64,000 nucleotides of DNA, from the NCBI GenBank assembly GCA_009782555.1, contig WRIV01000011.1:1-64000 (forward strand). Reading direction: 5' to 3'. Position 1 is the first letter of the stretch, and every line of letters begins with the position of its first letter. This document shows positions 17,665 through 28,522 of this stretch, in pieces. Below the pieces are notes generated by a model. It made no database searches and was not told the origin of the DNA. It was given only the letters and a program-made list of their open reading frames with translations. This DNA is from Treponema sp. GTDB lineage: Bacteria; Spirochaetota; Spirochaetia; Treponematales; Breznakiellaceae. The position numbers were made by a program, and so were the translations under genes.

Positions 17665-17963
17665 AGCACAGAGTGAAATCGCTGCCGTGCTTACACGGGC
17701 ATGATCGAAGCAGTGAGGAAACGTCGTATTAAAGGTACGCAGGTATAATACCCTTTTTATTGTTCGTCCTCACTCGGCAATGCGAAAACAAGCTTTTGAG
17801 CGGCCCTCGCTCGTCCTCCAATAATACAGCACTTTTAATTAAATTCCAGTCATTTTTGTACATCATCATATTATCTAATCGCACTTGACACTTCCAATTA
17901 AAACTGAAACAATATCTTGGTGAGGTGAAATTCCGCTATCCAATTAAAAAAGGAGAAACAGGA
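17665..17963 (+). other. mcp2-mcp3 intergenic region
   Basis: The first 48 bases are related to the sequence after mcp3 (20052-20100), sharing the GCCGTGCTT and GGCATGAT blocks, so these receptors share flanking DNA as well as coding DNA. AGTGAGGA near 17711 can pair with TCCTCACT near 17768, giving a long imperfect stem-loop, and a short GGTATAATACC palindrome followed by a T run lies within it. TTGACA at 17885-17890 with AACAAT 17 bases downstream is a possible promoter of mcp3. Confidence 0.5.
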
Positions 17964-20051
17964 ATGAAATTGAGTTTGCGGATACCTTTGCTTATCGGAG
18001 CAGTTGTGGTAATAACGGCTGCCAGTATTATTTTTACTGCTGTGTTTATTGCCTCCGGAAACTTGGAAGAAGCCAATTACAATGAACTTTCCGGCGAGGC
18101 CGACGCAAACGCTGAGCTTATCGTAGCCAAGCTGGAAAACCAGAAGATTCAGCTTTGGGAAGTAGCCAACCGCGCCCGGACCCGGTCCATGGACTGGGAG
18201 GGTGTTGTAAAACGGAACCTCATGCCGGATGTGGATCGCATCGGCAGTCTTGAGCTGGGTTTGGTATACCCCGGCGGCGAAACCCACTATGTACGCGATC
18301 CGCAAGTAACCAACCTGGGCGACCGGGATTATATCATCTCGGCTTTTGGCGGGGAAAATTCCGTCTCCGATGTACTTATCAGCCGGGCTACCGGTAAGCC
18401 TGTTGTAATGTTCGCTTCCCCGGTGTTTGAAAACGATAACCCTGGAGCGCGTGTTATCGGTGCAGTTATTTCCCGCAGGGATGGCGGCCTCCTCACCGAA
18501 ATGACCTCGCATATAAAACCCGGTAAAAGCGGTTATGCGTTCATGGCGAACAAGCAGGGTATTATTGTCGCTCATCCCGATAATGATCTGGTACTCAAAC
18601 AATGGAACCCTGTAAAGGAAGCTGAAAACGATCATTCCCTGAAGCCCCTGGCAGATATGCTCAGACTGGCCTCCAGTGAGAAATCCGGCATTGCTTCCTA
18701 TGATTACAAAGGACAAAGCAGAATATGCAGTTTTTCGGAAGTTCCCGGTCATCCCTGGACATTGTTTGTTACGATAGAAAAAAAGGATTTTGCAGAAGTG
18801 GTCTCCGGGATGCGCAATATTATACTTGCGATAGGGGCAATCTGTACCCTCGCGGGCATTGGCGTTGCGATACCCATTGGAAAATCGATTGCCAAGCCGG
18901 TAATCCGTATAGCCGGAACGTTGAAGGATATATCCGAAGGTGAGGGCGATCTTACCAGAAGCATTATTATCAATTCAAAAGATGAATTTGGAAACCTCGC
19001 ACATTACTTCAACCAGACATTGATAAAAATCAAAAACCTTGTCATAAACATCAGGAAAGAAGCGGGTGTATTATCCGACATCGGCAATGACCTTGCCAGT
19101 AACATGAACGAAAGCGCCGCCGCTGTGAACGAAATCACCGCCAATATCCAGAGTATCAAGGGACGCATAATAAACCAAAGCGCAAGTGTTAGCGAAACCC
19201 ATACGACAATGGAACAGGTTGTAAACAATATTAACAAACTTGACGAATTGGTGAAAAAACAGAGTACCAATGTTTCACGAGCTTCAAACGCTATTGAGGA
19301 AATGGCGTCCAATATTCAGTCGGTTACCTCAACTCTTGCCAACAATGCAGCTAACGTTCATACCTTAAGGGAATCTTCGGAAGCCGGACGCTCCGGGCTG
19401 CAGGAAGTAGCGGAGAATATTCAGGAAATCTCCCGCCAATCCGAAGGACTGATGGAAATAAACTCTGTAATGAAAAAAATCGCAAGTCAAACAAACTTGC
19501 TTTCGATGAACGCCGCCATTGAAGCGGCCCATGCGGGGGATTCGGGCAAAGGTTTTGGCGTAGTAGCCGGTGAAATCCGCAAGCTGGCGGAAAGTTCCGG
19601 TGAACAATCCAAAACCACCGATGTCGTTCTAAAAAAAATAAAAGGTTCAATTGACAAGATAATGAAATCTACCGAAATTGTGCTGACCAGGTTTGAAGCA
19701 ATCGACTCAAGTGTCAAAGTAGTGTCGGATCAAGAAGAAAAAATTCACGGTTCAATGGAAATGTATGGAGTCAGGAGCAAGCAAATCGTTGAAGACACTG
19801 TAGAAGTTAATGAAATAACCAAACAGGTAGGAACCAGCTCCCATGAAATGTATGAAGGGGCTAGCGAAGTAATCAAGGAAAGCAATGAACTTGAAAAAGT
19901 GACACAGGAAATTGCTTTGGGCATGAACGAAATGGCAAGCGGCGCCGATGAGATTAACATTGCCGTCCACCAGGTCAATGAGATAAGCGTTAAGAACCGC
20001 GAAGGCATTGAAAACTTAATGAAAGAGGTTGAGCGCTTTAAAGTTGATTAA
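17964..20051 (+). CDS. Methyl-accepting chemotaxis protein 3
   Basis: A 695-residue transmembrane chemoreceptor. The ATG at 17964 is chosen because AGGAG lies eight bases upstream; an in-frame GTG at 17925 would add 13 residues without a clear ribosome binding site. Membrane helices are at about 7-28 and 283-305. The periplasmic part is a classical dCache_1 sensor: [12 protein letters not shown], then [19 protein letters not shown] and a distal [17 protein letters not shown] pocket. HAMP and signalling domains follow; the tip reads [20 protein letters not shown]. The signalling domain is clearly more diverged from mcp1/mcp2 than these two are from each other. It ends in ERFKVD. Confidence 0.93.
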   Translation: MKLSLRIPLLIGAVVVITAASIIFTAVFIASGNLEEANYNELSGEADANAELIVAKLENQKIQLWEVANRARTRSMDWEGVVKRNLMPDVDRIGSLELGLVYPGGETHYVRDPQVTNLGDRDYIISAFGGENSVSDVLISRATGKPVVMFASPVFENDNPGARVIGAVISRRDGGLLTEMTSHIKPGKSGYAFMANKQGIIVAHPDNDLVLKQWNPVKEAENDHSLKPLADMLRLASSEKSGIASYDYKGQSRICSFSEVPGHPWTLFVTIEKKDFAEVVSGMRNIILAIGAICTLAGIGVAIPIGKSIAKPVIRIAGTLKDISEGEGDLTRSIIINSKDEFGNLAHYFNQTLIKIKNLVINIRKEAGVLSDIGNDLASNMNESAAAVNEITANIQSIKGRIINQSASVSETHTTMEQVVNNINKLDELVKKQSTNVSRASNAIEEMASNIQSVTSTLANNAANVHTLRESSEAGRSGLQEVAENIQEISRQSEGLMEINSVMKKIASQTNLLSMNAAIEAAHAGDSGKGFGVVAGEIRKLAESSGEQSKTTDVVLKKIKGSIDKIMKSTEIVLTRFEAIDSSVKVVSDQEEKIHGSMEMYGVRSKQIVEDTVEVNEITKQVGTSSHEMYEGASEVIKESNELEKVTQEIALGMNEMASGADEINIAVHQVNEISVKNREGIENLMKEVERFKVD

Positions 20052-20100
20052 CGAACGGAGCGAAACAGCGGCCGTGCTTGCACGAGGCATGATTGGGGGA

Positions 20101-20350
20101 ATGAAGATTTTGGAACCCCATAAAATCTCCCGGCAGAAAAAAGAGAAAATATGCGGGTTTCTCCATAATTCTTTTTTTGATATTTTTTTTATTGGGAGGT
20201 TTTGCTTTTTTCCCTTCTATGCGGGAAATCCGGCATATCAACGCCGGCCGGGATCTGTCCCAGGCGGCGGGCTATGAAATGCTCAGGCTGGAAGCGGCGG
20301 TAAACAGGGGAGTGCTTATCATGATATATACGGGAAAAATTAACAACTAA
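20101..20350 (+). pseudogene. Frameshifted small membrane protein remnant
   Basis: Reading from the ATG at 20101 and removing one base in the A6 run near 20138-20143 joins two frames into one 82-codon protein: a basic start (KILEPHKISRQKK), a strong membrane helix (SIILFLIFFLLGGFAFF) and a polar tail ending in IMIYTGKINN. Without the correction the first frame stops at 20277 and the helix frame has no start codon. The simplest reading is a gene inactivated by one extra A. A sequencing error is also possible. The family is unknown. It lies between mcp3 and mcp4. Confidence 0.4.
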
Positions 20351-20436
20351 ACAGTTACAGGTTAATAAATTCCAATAACTTACCGAAAATATAGGAAAGT
20401 ATAATAAATTTGTGGCAATAGTAAAGAAGGGAAAAG

Positions 20437-22635
20437 ATGAAACTAAAATTTAAGTTGAGCCTTTTGGTAATCAGTATTATGACAGTCGTTGTAGCGGGAA
20501 TAGCTATACTGTTGTTAAGCGAATCTTCTCACAGCACCAAAGAGCTGAGCCTTGAGAGTATGCATCGGCTGGCGGCTGAACAAGCCGAATACTGGCGGGG
20601 CCGGGAAGAAGGGTATATGAGGGTATTACGGACCCTTTCTAATATAATGTCGGATTTTGAAAGTATGCCAGCCAATGAAAGAAGAGACAGCTATGACACC
20701 ATGCTGGAGGGCGTGCTGCTTGCGGAACCTAACCTGGTTGTAATTTATACTATTTGGAAACCCAACGCCGTGGACGGAATGGACAGCCAGTACATTGGCC
20801 GTACAGGATCCACCCCTGCCGGGCAATATGCCATGACCTATACCAAGGAATCGGGGGAAATGCTCGGAAGGGCAAGCACCGACGTGGAAAATACCATGAT
20901 CCGTTTGAATGGCCCCTTGGCGCGATTTGACCGTGTTGATCACCCGGTACCGCGGGTCATACAGGGGGAAGATGCATTGGCTATCATCATGCAGGTTCCT
21001 ATTATTAACCGCCGCACCGATGAAGTTGTTGGGGCGGTAGGCCTTCTTTTAAATATAGCAGCGATACAGAGCGGCGTAGAACAGGTTATAGGCGATAATG
21101 ATGAAATAACCGCCATGGTAATTTACTCGGGGAATGGAATGATTATGGGGCACATTTTTCCCGAACGGGTAGGAAAATTTCTGACCGAGGTAGATACGGT
21201 ATACGGCGATTATATGCAGAGTGCAAATGATGCCGTACTTAATGGCAGCAAGTTTGGCTGCACATCATATTCAGAAGCTCTAAAAACAAGCCTGGAAATC
21301 GTCTTGATTCCAATTAAAATAGGCACTTCTGACAATAATTGGTCAGTAATGGTTTCAACAACAGAAGAATACATTATGAGGGAAGTAAAAAAATTAACCA
21401 CAACTACCATGATTGTATCGGTGATAGCGATTCTAGCTACGGCGGTAATATTGTTTTTTGTCCTTGCCTCTGTTACCAAACCTGTTGCCAAGGTGGCGGA
21501 TACTCTTAAAGATATTTCCGAGGGTGAAGGGGATTTAACCAAACAGATAATTGCCAATTCAAAGGACGAGATAGGCGATCTTTCCCGTTACTTTAACCTC
21601 ACCCTGGAAAAAATAAAAAACCTGGTCTTTACCATAAAAAAAGAGGCCGGAAAATTATCCGACATCGGCAATGACCTTGCAAGCAATATGGAAGAGACTG
21701 CATCAGCGGTAAACGAAATTACCGCCAATATACGGAGTATTAAGGGACGTGTATTGAACCAGAGCGCCAGCGTCAGCGAAACCCATGCGACCATGGAACA
21801 GGTTGTGATTAACATCAATAAGCTTGACAAACTTGTAGAAAATCAGGCTGATAATGTATCCCGGGCCTCGTCCGCCATAGAAGAAATGGTAGCCAATACC
21901 AATTCGGTTACCGGGACACTTGTCAATAACGCCCATAACGTAAAAACACTGCGGGAAGCCTCGGAAGTAGGGCGTGCAGGATTAGAGGAAGTTTCCACGG
22001 ACATACAGGAAATCGCCCGTGAGTCCGAAGGGCTCATGGAGATTAACTCGGTTATGGAAAATATCGCCAGCCAGACAAACCTGCTTTCGATGAACGCAGC
22101 GATCGAGGCAGCCCATGCCGGGGAAGCCGGCAAGGGTTTTGCCGTAGTAGCCGACGAGATACGCAAGCTGGCGGAAAGTTCCAGCGAACAGTCCAAGACG
22201 ATTGGTACAGTGCTAAAAAAAATAAAAGAGTCGATAGACAAAATATCCGGGTCAACCGAAAATGTGCTTAACAAGTTCGAGGCCATTGACACAAATGTCA
22301 AAATTGTCTCAGAACAGGAAGAAAACATACGCCGTGCAATGGAGGAACAAGGGATAGGGAGCAAACAAATCCTGGACGGTGTCAGCGAGGTAAACGAGAT
22401 AACCCGGCATGTACGCAGCAGTTCCCAGGAAATGCTTGAAGGTTCAAAGGAAGTAATACAGGAGAGTCAAAACCTGGAAAAAGCAACCCAGGAAATCACT
22501 TCCGGCATGAATGAAATGGCAACGGGCGCCGACCAGATTAACATTGCAGTGAACCACGTTAACGAGATAAGCGGAAAAAACCGTGAAGCAATTAACACTC
22601 TGATAGCGGATGTCTCGCGGTTTAAAGTTGAATGA
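20437..22635 (+). CDS. Methyl-accepting chemotaxis protein 4 (dCache-type sensor)
   Basis: A 732-residue transmembrane chemoreceptor with GAAGGGAAAAG before its ATG and a TATAAT at 20400-20405. Helices are at about 7-28 and 320-343, with a dCache-like sensor between them that is collinear and closely similar to the mcp1 sensor ([12 protein letters not shown] start, [25 protein letters not shown]). HAMP and signalling domains follow, with the tip [20 protein letters not shown]. It ends in SRFKVE. mcp1 and mcp4 thus share a sensor type, and mcp1 and mcp2 share a signalling domain, which indicates domain exchange inside this array. Confidence 0.93.
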   Translation: MKLKFKLSLLVISIMTVVVAGIAILLLSESSHSTKELSLESMHRLAAEQAEYWRGREEGYMRVLRTLSNIMSDFESMPANERRDSYDTMLEGVLLAEPNLVVIYTIWKPNAVDGMDSQYIGRTGSTPAGQYAMTYTKESGEMLGRASTDVENTMIRLNGPLARFDRVDHPVPRVIQGEDALAIIMQVPIINRRTDEVVGAVGLLLNIAAIQSGVEQVIGDNDEITAMVIYSGNGMIMGHIFPERVGKFLTEVDTVYGDYMQSANDAVLNGSKFGCTSYSEALKTSLEIVLIPIKIGTSDNNWSVMVSTTEEYIMREVKKLTTTTMIVSVIAILATAVILFFVLASVTKPVAKVADTLKDISEGEGDLTKQIIANSKDEIGDLSRYFNLTLEKIKNLVFTIKKEAGKLSDIGNDLASNMEETASAVNEITANIRSIKGRVLNQSASVSETHATMEQVVININKLDKLVENQADNVSRASSAIEEMVANTNSVTGTLVNNAHNVKTLREASEVGRAGLEEVSTDIQEIARESEGLMEINSVMENIASQTNLLSMNAAIEAAHAGEAGKGFAVVADEIRKLAESSSEQSKTIGTVLKKIKESIDKISGSTENVLNKFEAIDTNVKIVSEQEENIRRAMEEQGIGSKQILDGVSEVNEITRHVRSSSQEMLEGSKEVIQESQNLEKATQEITSGMNEMATGADQINIAVNHVNEISGKNREAINTLIADVSRFKVE

Positions 22636-22672
22636 TAAAAATGTTGTACAAATTTTTATCATTCAACTTTTT
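22627..22672. terminator. Bidirectional terminator between mcp4 and the CZB receptor
   Basis: A perfect 16-base stem (22627-22642 with 22652-22667) closes a nine-base loop and is followed by a T run. The left arm contains the mcp4 stop codon. The two flanking genes converge here. The core TGATAAAAAT is shared with the palindromes at 53015-53039 and, with one change, 15266-15295. Confidence 0.8.
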
Positions 22673-22688
22673 GCTTCGCATTTTTAGT

Positions 22689-24122
22689 TTAGGGGTTTTG
22701 CTGGCTTAATTTTTCCAAGAGCGAGACAATTAAATGGTAATCGTCCATTAGTTTTTGATATCGTTCTTCGGCATCCTGTTTCTTGCCGGTTGTCTTTGCC
22801 TGTATTATTGCCCCTGCTGCCAGGTGAAACTTTTTATGTTCCTCTTCCAGCTTTTTATACATATCGTTTTCGCTTAACCGTTTGCCGTCTCCGTAAATCC
22901 ATTTCCCCAGATCACATTTAATATGATCCTCAGGGGTGGCTTTTAGTCCTTCTTTCCGGTCATCCAAAAATGCCCGTAACTGTATCAGCCAATTCCGATG
23001 CATAATAAGAATCAGATCAAAATTGAACAAAGCGGTTTCTTTTTCCAGTTGTCCGTGGTCTTCCATTTTTTGGAAAAAACCTTCCATGGATTTATTGGTA
23101 TCCACAATATATTGTGCTACTCCGCTCTGCGCCCCGCTTATGTCGGTGGCTTTTTTTTCTATAATTCCTATATCCTGTAAAAGCTCTGTGGAAAAATTGT
23201 TTATACTTCTTAAAGCCTTTTCCACATTGCCAGTGCCGATGACTATTTCTTTGCTTCCGCTGGATATTTCCTGCGAAACCTGCTTTAAATCTTCCATTGT
23301 TTTTACAATCAGTCCCGTCCCGATGGATAATTCCGATGTTGAAGTAGATATTTCCGCAAACGCATTGACGAAGATTTCAACTTCCCTTTGAATATTTGTA
23401 AAGGTATTGCCTGCGGTTTGTCCTGCATCCTTTGCTTCTTTAATCTGACTGATGATTTTTTTCAAAGAGTCACCTATGGCTTTCGAGTTTGCCGTTGTGC
23501 TTTCGGCCAGTTTTCTAACCTCCGTTGCTACCACAGCAAAACCCTTTCCAAACTCTCCGGCATGGGCCGCTTCTATGGCAGCATTCATGGCCAAAAGGTT
23601 GGTCTGCGCCGCTACATCATCAATAACTTTTATTACATCGGCTACTGCGTTGATAGCCGCCGTTACTTCCGTTATTGCCGAAGCTGTCTTCATGACGCTT
23701 TCCCCGCCTTTGCCGATTATCTCCTGAAGTTTTCCCGCGGCTTCCGTTTTCTGTTTTGTTACTTCCGTTACGCTGTTCACAGACGCAGACATTTCTTCTA
23801 CTGCTGCAGCAGCCTGCATCAAAGCTCCATCCTGTTTTTCTACCATCCCGTTAAAATTACGAACATTCGCCGTAATTTCTTCAATGGCGGCGGATGAGTT
23901 GTTTATCTGATCATGCAGGGTACTGGTTTTTGTCTGAATGGCCTTAACCGTCATGTCCAGTCCGCCGGCAACAATGGCGATGTCCATTGGAGCGGAAACC
24001 TGGCGGTTTGTTTTCCTTGCCATATTTCGAACATTTGTTATAAGTTCAGCAAATACATTATCTCTTTTGTTAGAGTTTTCATTAATCACAGCATTGGTTG
24101 AAGAAAAATCAAAAAATTTCAT
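22689..24122 (-). CDS. Soluble chemoreceptor with C-terminal zinc-binding (CZB) domain
   Basis: A 477-residue cytoplasmic methyl-accepting protein. The ATG at 24122 is preferred (GGGAG upstream) over an in-frame one at 24173. No membrane helix or HAMP is present. Residues 60-350 form the coiled-coil signalling domain with the tip [20 protein letters not shown] near 190. The C-terminal 120 residues match the CZB domain: an early [14 protein letters not shown] (CxLGxW) and a later HKKFH, giving the 3-His/1-Cys zinc site. CZB receptors are known to sense zinc or, through the Cys, hypochlorite-type oxidants. Here it converges on the membrane receptor array and may integrate cytoplasmic redox or metal state. 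Confidence 0.92.
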   Translation of the reverse strand: MKFFDFSSTNAVINENSNKRDNVFAELITNVRNMARKTNRQVSAPMDIAIVAGGLDMTVKAIQTKTSTLHDQINNSSAAIEEITANVRNFNGMVEKQDGALMQAAAAVEEMSASVNSVTEVTKQKTEAAGKLQEIIGKGGESVMKTASAITEVTAAINAVADVIKVIDDVAAQTNLLAMNAAIEAAHAGEFGKGFAVVATEVRKLAESTTANSKAIGDSLKKIISQIKEAKDAGQTAGNTFTNIQREVEIFVNAFAEISTSTSELSIGTGLIVKTMEDLKQVSQEISSGSKEIVIGTGNVEKALRSINNFSTELLQDIGIIEKKATDISGAQSGVAQYIVDTNKSMEGFFQKMEDHGQLEKETALFNFDLILIMHRNWLIQLRAFLDDRKEGLKATPEDHIKCDLGKWIYGDGKRLSENDMYKKLEEEHKKFHLAAGAIIQAKTTGKKQDAEERYQKLMDDYHLIVSLLEKLSQQNP

Positions 24123-24334
24123 GTAGACTCCCTTTTTATAATATAAGAGTTCTATCGGTACTTTTCCATTCATAAACGGATTTTTTTCTTGAATTTTCCC
24201 CTGCTTTCTGTGCTATCCGAAACGTATGTCATAGATAGTGAATAACCGTTAAACCAGCAGCAAAGCGGTTTGAATTACCGGATCCGCCGCGGCAGATTCT
24301 ATACAAGATAACAATTATATGATAAGCTGTGCTT

Positions 24335-25561
24335 ATGAAAATTGTGATCATCGGCGCCCAATGGGGCGATGAAGGCAAGGGCAAAATTGTTGATTACCTG
24401 GCCAACGAAGCACAGATTATCGTCCGTTTTTCCGGCGGCGCCAATGCAGGACATACCATCGTCATCGACAACGAGGAATACGCTCTGCATTTAATCCCTG
24501 CGGGAATCCTCTATCCGGACAAGCTGGTGGTTCTGGGGGCGGGAATGGTGATCGACCCCATGGCACTTTTTTCAGAACTGTCCATGTTGAATAAGCGGGG
24601 CATCGAAACCACCGGCAGAGTTTTTATTTCCGACCGGGCCCACATCGTTCTTCCCCGGTACATCGAAATCGACAAGGAACGGGACGCAGCCCGAAAAATA
24701 CCCATCGGCACCACCGGCCGGGGTATTGGGATCACCTATTCTATGAAAAGCAAACGGGATGGCATTCGGCTGGCGGATCTTTCCTGGAAAGAAAGAATGG
24801 ACGAACTCGAAGAAGCAGATCATGAATTCCTCGCCCCTTATCTGGATCAACTTTTGACCATGACCATAGACATGGCCTCGTTTATCCAACACCGGAAAAA
24901 CGCCCAAACCCTCTTCGAAGGAGCTCAGGGGGCGCTGTTGGATCTAGATCTTGGAACATATCCCTATGTATCCAGCGGCATGTCCAGTGCTTCCGGGGCT
25001 GCCCTGGGCGGATGTGTTGGGCCCCGGGCCCTGGATAAAATATTGGGTGTCTTTAAAGCTTACACTACCCGGGTGGGAAACGGTCCCTTCCCCAGCGAAT
25101 TTAATGCCAGTTCCGAGGATGAACTCTGCGGTTTTATCCGGAAAACAGGCCGGGAATTCGGAGTAACCACGGGCCGCCCCCGGCGCTGCGGCTACCTGGA
25201 TCTGGTGGCCCTCCGCTATGCTTGTTTTACCAATTCCATCGACGCCCTGGTAATGACCCATTTGGATGTATACGATACTCTGTCAGAAATCAAGGCCTGT
25301 GTAGCCTACCGTATCGGAGATAAAATGGTAGAGGACTTTCCTTCTTCCGTTCAGGCCCTGAACACCGCCAGGCCGGTACTTCGCAGCTTTCCCGGCTGGA
25401 AACAATCCTTGGCTGACAGACTGACCTACGAAGAATTCCCCCTGGAAGCCATGGAGTATATTGAGTTTATTGAACGGTTCTGCGAAACTCCCATTCACAT
25501 TGTTTCTGTGGGCTATGAACGAAAAGCAACGATTATTCGAAAGAGTCCCTGGCGGCAATAG
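24335..25561 (+). CDS. purA: Adenylosuccinate synthetase
   Basis: A 408-residue PurA, which joins IMP and aspartate using GTP in the first committed step to AMP. The N-terminal glycine-rich loop GDEGKGK (residues 11-17) is intact, followed by FSGGANAGHT, the GTTGRGIG segment near 130, and the substrate-loop region TTGRPRRCGYLD near 285. The length is slightly below the usual 425-430. The ATG at 24335 begins the conserved MKIVIIGAQWG; a GTG at 24329 is an alternative. No strong Shine-Dalgarno sequence is visible. Confidence 0.95.
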   Translation: MKIVIIGAQWGDEGKGKIVDYLANEAQIIVRFSGGANAGHTIVIDNEEYALHLIPAGILYPDKLVVLGAGMVIDPMALFSELSMLNKRGIETTGRVFISDRAHIVLPRYIEIDKERDAARKIPIGTTGRGIGITYSMKSKRDGIRLADLSWKERMDELEEADHEFLAPYLDQLLTMTIDMASFIQHRKNAQTLFEGAQGALLDLDLGTYPYVSSGMSSASGAALGGCVGPRALDKILGVFKAYTTRVGNGPFPSEFNASSEDELCGFIRKTGREFGVTTGRPRRCGYLDLVALRYACFTNSIDALVMTHLDVYDTLSEIKACVAYRIGDKMVEDFPSSVQALNTARPVLRSFPGWKQSLADRLTYEEFPLEAMEYIEFIERFCETPIHIVSVGYERKATIIRKSPWRQ

Positions 25562-25581
25562 CACAGTTAGCAGCGTTCATG

Positions 25582-26214
25582 CTAATAATTGATAATTCTG
25601 GCTGCGATCTCCCAATCGGAATCATCAAAATTAAATTTTCTGGCAATAGCTGTCCGGCTCTGCCCCTGAGAATGCCACAAAGCAAGTTGAACAGGAATTG
25701 TTGAATCATCATCAAAGTTATCTGCCATATATCTGCTGATTTTTGAGGATATTGATTTTAGGCGAGAAGGCATGGAAACATATCTAAAACTCTCTGCTGC
25801 CGTCGGATTTTCACGTTCAAAATTAGCGCAAAACGCGTTAAAAACAACTTGAACAGATGCATTGGGAGCAAGATTTATATACCGCCCGCCGCTGGCCCTG
25901 TCAATATAATATCCTCCGTCAAAAAGAAATACTTGGGCTGCGATCATATTCTGGCCGGAACCGGAATTACGTAAATAAACTCCGCCGTTTAAAATCACAT
26001 TGATCCGGATTTCATTTTCCGTATTATTTTTCAAGCTGCCAAGGACCGCAGTGCCTGAACTGCCGCCGTTTCCGCGGGCGGTCAATGTAACGGCGCGGCT
26101 GGAAATCGCATTACTCAGCTCACGGGAAATTACAGGGGTTAATTGCCCAAATAATGCGAACGAAATAAAAAACATCAGAACCGCAGCAGCAAAATAAAAT
26201 TTTGTTTTTATCAT
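25582..26214 (-). CDS. Exported protein of unknown function
   Basis: A 210-residue protein with a clear signal peptide (hydrophobic residues about 7-22, cleavage near LFGQ). The mature part has a likely beta-rich region (TLTARGNGGSSGTAV..., residues 45-135) with repeated glycine/asparagine turns, then a helical C-terminus. One cysteine is present. I recognise no family. It converges on purA with 20 bases between the stops. Confidence 0.6.
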   Translation of the reverse strand: MIKTKFYFAAAVLMFFISFALFGQLTPVISRELSNAISSRAVTLTARGNGGSSGTAVLGSLKNNTENEIRINVILNGGVYLRNSGSGQNMIAAQVFLFDGGYYIDRASGGRYINLAPNASVQVVFNAFCANFERENPTAAESFRYVSMPSRLKSISSKISRYMADNFDDDSTIPVQLALWHSQGQSRTAIARKFNFDDSDWEIAARIINY

Positions 26215-26291
26215 TATAAAATTGTACCATTGGATTTATTTGATTGTCAAACCAGCTTGCACAATTTCCGCCTGGAGTTTATGCTATTTAT

Positions 26292-26579
26292 ATGAAGAAA
26301 AAAGAGTACCAATTCCAGGCGGAAATTCGGAAAGTTCCCGACATTGACGGCGCATACATTGAATTCCCTTGCGACATAAAAAAGAAGTTCGGCAAGGGCA
26401 GAGTCAAAGTACACGCTGAATTTGACGGGGAGCCTTACGACGGCAGTGTGACAAACATGGGATTCAAAAACAATAAAGGTTCAATCTGCTATATAATCGG
26501 AATTCGTAAAGATATACGGAAAAAAATAAATAAACAGGCTGGAGACACAATCAGCGTAAAAATTGTTGAAAGGGAATAG
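26292..26579 (+). CDS. DUF1905-like small protein
   Basis: A 95-residue soluble protein starting KKKEYQFQAEI, with IEFPCDIKKKFGKGRVKV, a central YDGSVTNMG and a C-terminal IRKDIRKKINKQAGDTISV. This layout matches the DUF1905 family, small beta-barrel proteins of unknown function. The ATG at 26292 is chosen because the family begins there; the ribosome binding site is poor. It lies six bases before the copper-module gene and may be co-transcribed with it. Confidence 0.6.
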   Translation: MKKKEYQFQAEIRKVPDIDGAYIEFPCDIKKKFGKGRVKVHAEFDGEPYDGSVTNMGFKNNKGSICYIIGIRKDIRKKINKQAGDTISVKIVERE

Positions 26580-26584
26580 CCGCC

Positions 26585-28522
26585 ATGTTGACAGTAATAC
26601 TATCCATCGGCGGCATGACCTGTGTAAACTGCCAAAACCGGATTAAACAAAAACTCGAAAATACTTCCGGAATTAACAACGCTTCGGTAAATTACAACAC
26701 CAGCACGGCAAATGTAACATTCGATCCTACGGCAGTTACGTCAGAAGAAATTACTGCAATGATAGAAAGCCTTGGATACACAGCACAAATAAATAACGAT
26801 ACCCCTCCAGCTTTGTCTTACAAAACCGCTTTGCAAACCGCCGGGATAATGGTTATCATCCTTGCCCTGTCCATACTTCTGCGGGCATTCGGGAACTCGA
26901 GCCTTGTCAGAAATATTCCCCTTGCCCAAATGAACCAAGACACAGGACTCATGCCGGGAATGATATTCATCATCGGTCTCCTAACCTCAATTCATTGTAT
27001 TGCCATGTGCGGCGGGATTAACCTTTCCCAATCGCTTGGCGGAGGGTTGATGGCGGAACCCCCAGGCGGGAGGGCAGCGGAAAATATACAAACCGCATCT
27101 AAAACGATAGAGGGGCTCCCCCTTTCCAAATCCGCCCTTCTTTTTCCCGGTATTCTCTACAACGGCGGACGGATTATTTCGTATACGGTGGTAGGCATTC
27201 TTGCCGGTGCCCTTGGCGGGGCGGTTACCTTATCGGGGCGTTTTCAGGGAGCGTTGCTTTTGGCAGCCGGGATTTTTATGATACTCATGGGGATCAATAT
27301 GCTGGGCTTGTTTCCGGCATTAAAGCGCATTACGCCGAGACTGCCGAGTTTTCTGGTAAAAAAAATGGCTGGACAAAAGGTCAGTCGGGGGCCGGTTGTT
27401 ATCGGTTTTTTGAACGGCTTTATGCCCTGCGGCCCCTTGCAGGCCATGCAGCTCTATGCCCTTTCCACAGGAAGCCCGGTTTGGGGCGGCATATCCATGT
27501 TCTTTTTCTGTTTGGGTACCATTCCCCTAATGTTCGCCCTTGGGACGGTAAGCAGCATATTAAGAGGAGTAAGAGGCCGCACTTTTTCCCGCCGGGTGAT
27601 GCAGGCTGGATCGATTGTCATAGCTGCGATGGGCTTGACCATGTTTTACAACGGCTGGAATTTTATGGGCCTTGCCAACCCCCTTGATCGGACGGCAGCT
27701 TTCTTTGGTCCCGCTTTTCTCAAGACAGAAAGCGGAGCCTTTGTACCAGCGATTCAAAACGGCGTACAAATTGTCAATTCCATCCTATACCCCAGCCGGT
27801 ATCCGGCGATAACGGTCCAGCAGGGTATTCCTGTGCGATGGATCATCAATGCTCCGGCGGGCAGCATCAACAGTTGTAATAACCGCATATTCATCCGTGA
27901 ATATGGAATTGAATATACCTTTAAGTCCGGGGAAAACGTGATTGAGTTTACTCCCGCAAAAACAGGGCGGTTTCGTTACTCCTGCTGGATGGCCATGATC
28001 CACAGCACCATTACGGTGGTTGCCGAGGGACAGAGCGCCGCTGATCTGCCGGAACCAATAACTGCACCCACACTGGCGGGAGTGCAAATACCTACGGACA
28101 CCGTCGCCGTGGCGCAGCTAATTTTTTCAGAAGAAATCGGAAATTACCAGGCAGTAACGATAAATCTGGGCGGCGATGGTTTTGAACCGGCAATCGTGGT
28201 GATGCAAAGTAACCTGCCGGCATTATGGACCATCAATGTGAATTCTCTTAATGATCCCGGCAACAGCAGCGTTATTTTCCCCTTCTATTATACTATTCTT
28301 GACATGAGAATTGGCGGTAATACAATACCAATTATCCCGGTTATTGATTTTGATTTTTCCACCGGGAACAATATCTTCTATGGTTATGTAAAAGTAGAGG
28401 ACGATATTAATCAGATAGATATCGATGTACTAAAAAGAGAGGTTGCAAATCACAAAACATTGATTTATCCCGAATCGCACTTTGAGCCTTCCTCAGGCTG
28501 TGCCTGCTGTGGAACACCATAA
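26585..28522 (+). CDS. HMA-SafE-cupredoxin fusion (copper handling)
   Basis: A 645-residue membrane protein built from three parts. Residues 1-67 form a heavy-metal-associated domain with the metal site GGMTCVNC. Residues 80-370 form a SafE/DsbD_2-type membrane domain of about seven helices, with paired CGG..., [15 protein letters not shown] and a second Cys-containing half. Residues 385-620 contain two cupredoxin-like beta domains; the first has a terminal C-W-M-x-M-x-H type copper site (CWMAMIH). The tail carries SSGCACCG, another possible metal ligand group. Such fusions accompany CopA ATPases and are thought to move or deliver copper. The stop overlaps the copA start by one base. Confidence 0.85.
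   Translation: MLTVILSIGGMTCVNCQNRIKQKLENTSGINNASVNYNTSTANVTFDPTAVTSEEITAMIESLGYTAQINNDTPPALSYKTALQTAGIMVIILALSILLRAFGNSSLVRNIPLAQMNQDTGLMPGMIFIIGLLTSIHCIAMCGGINLSQSLGGGLMAEPPGGRAAENIQTASKTIEGLPLSKSALLFPGILYNGGRIISYTVVGILAGALGGAVTLSGRFQGALLLAAGIFMILMGINMLGLFPALKRITPRLPSFLVKKMAGQKVSRGPVVIGFLNGFMPCGPLQAMQLYALSTGSPVWGGISMFFFCLGTIPLMFALGTVSSILRGVRGRTFSRRVMQAGSIVIAAMGLTMFYNGWNFMGLANPLDRTAAFFGPAFLKTESGAFVPAIQNGVQIVNSILYPSRYPAITVQQGIPVRWIINAPAGSINSCNNRIFIREYGIEYTFKSGENVIEFTPAKTGRFRYSCWMAMIHSTITVVAEGQSAADLPEPITAPTLAGVQIPTDTVAVAQLIFSEEIGNYQAVTINLGGDGFEPAIVVMQSNLPALWTINVNSLNDPGNSSVIFPFYYTILDMRIGGNTIPIIPVIDFDFSTGNNIFYGYVKVEDDINQIDIDVLKREVANHKTLIYPESHFEPSSGCACCGTP

Noticed and set aside
20136-20146. Programmed -1 frameshifting at the A-rich heptamer
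   Set aside because: The frame change needed is +1 in direction (one base too many), so the classical A-AAA-AAG slip does not join the two frames.
13000-22635. Receptor array as a mobile integron or cassette system
   Set aside because: The repeats are explained by tandem duplication and gene conversion; no recombinase or attachment sites are visible.
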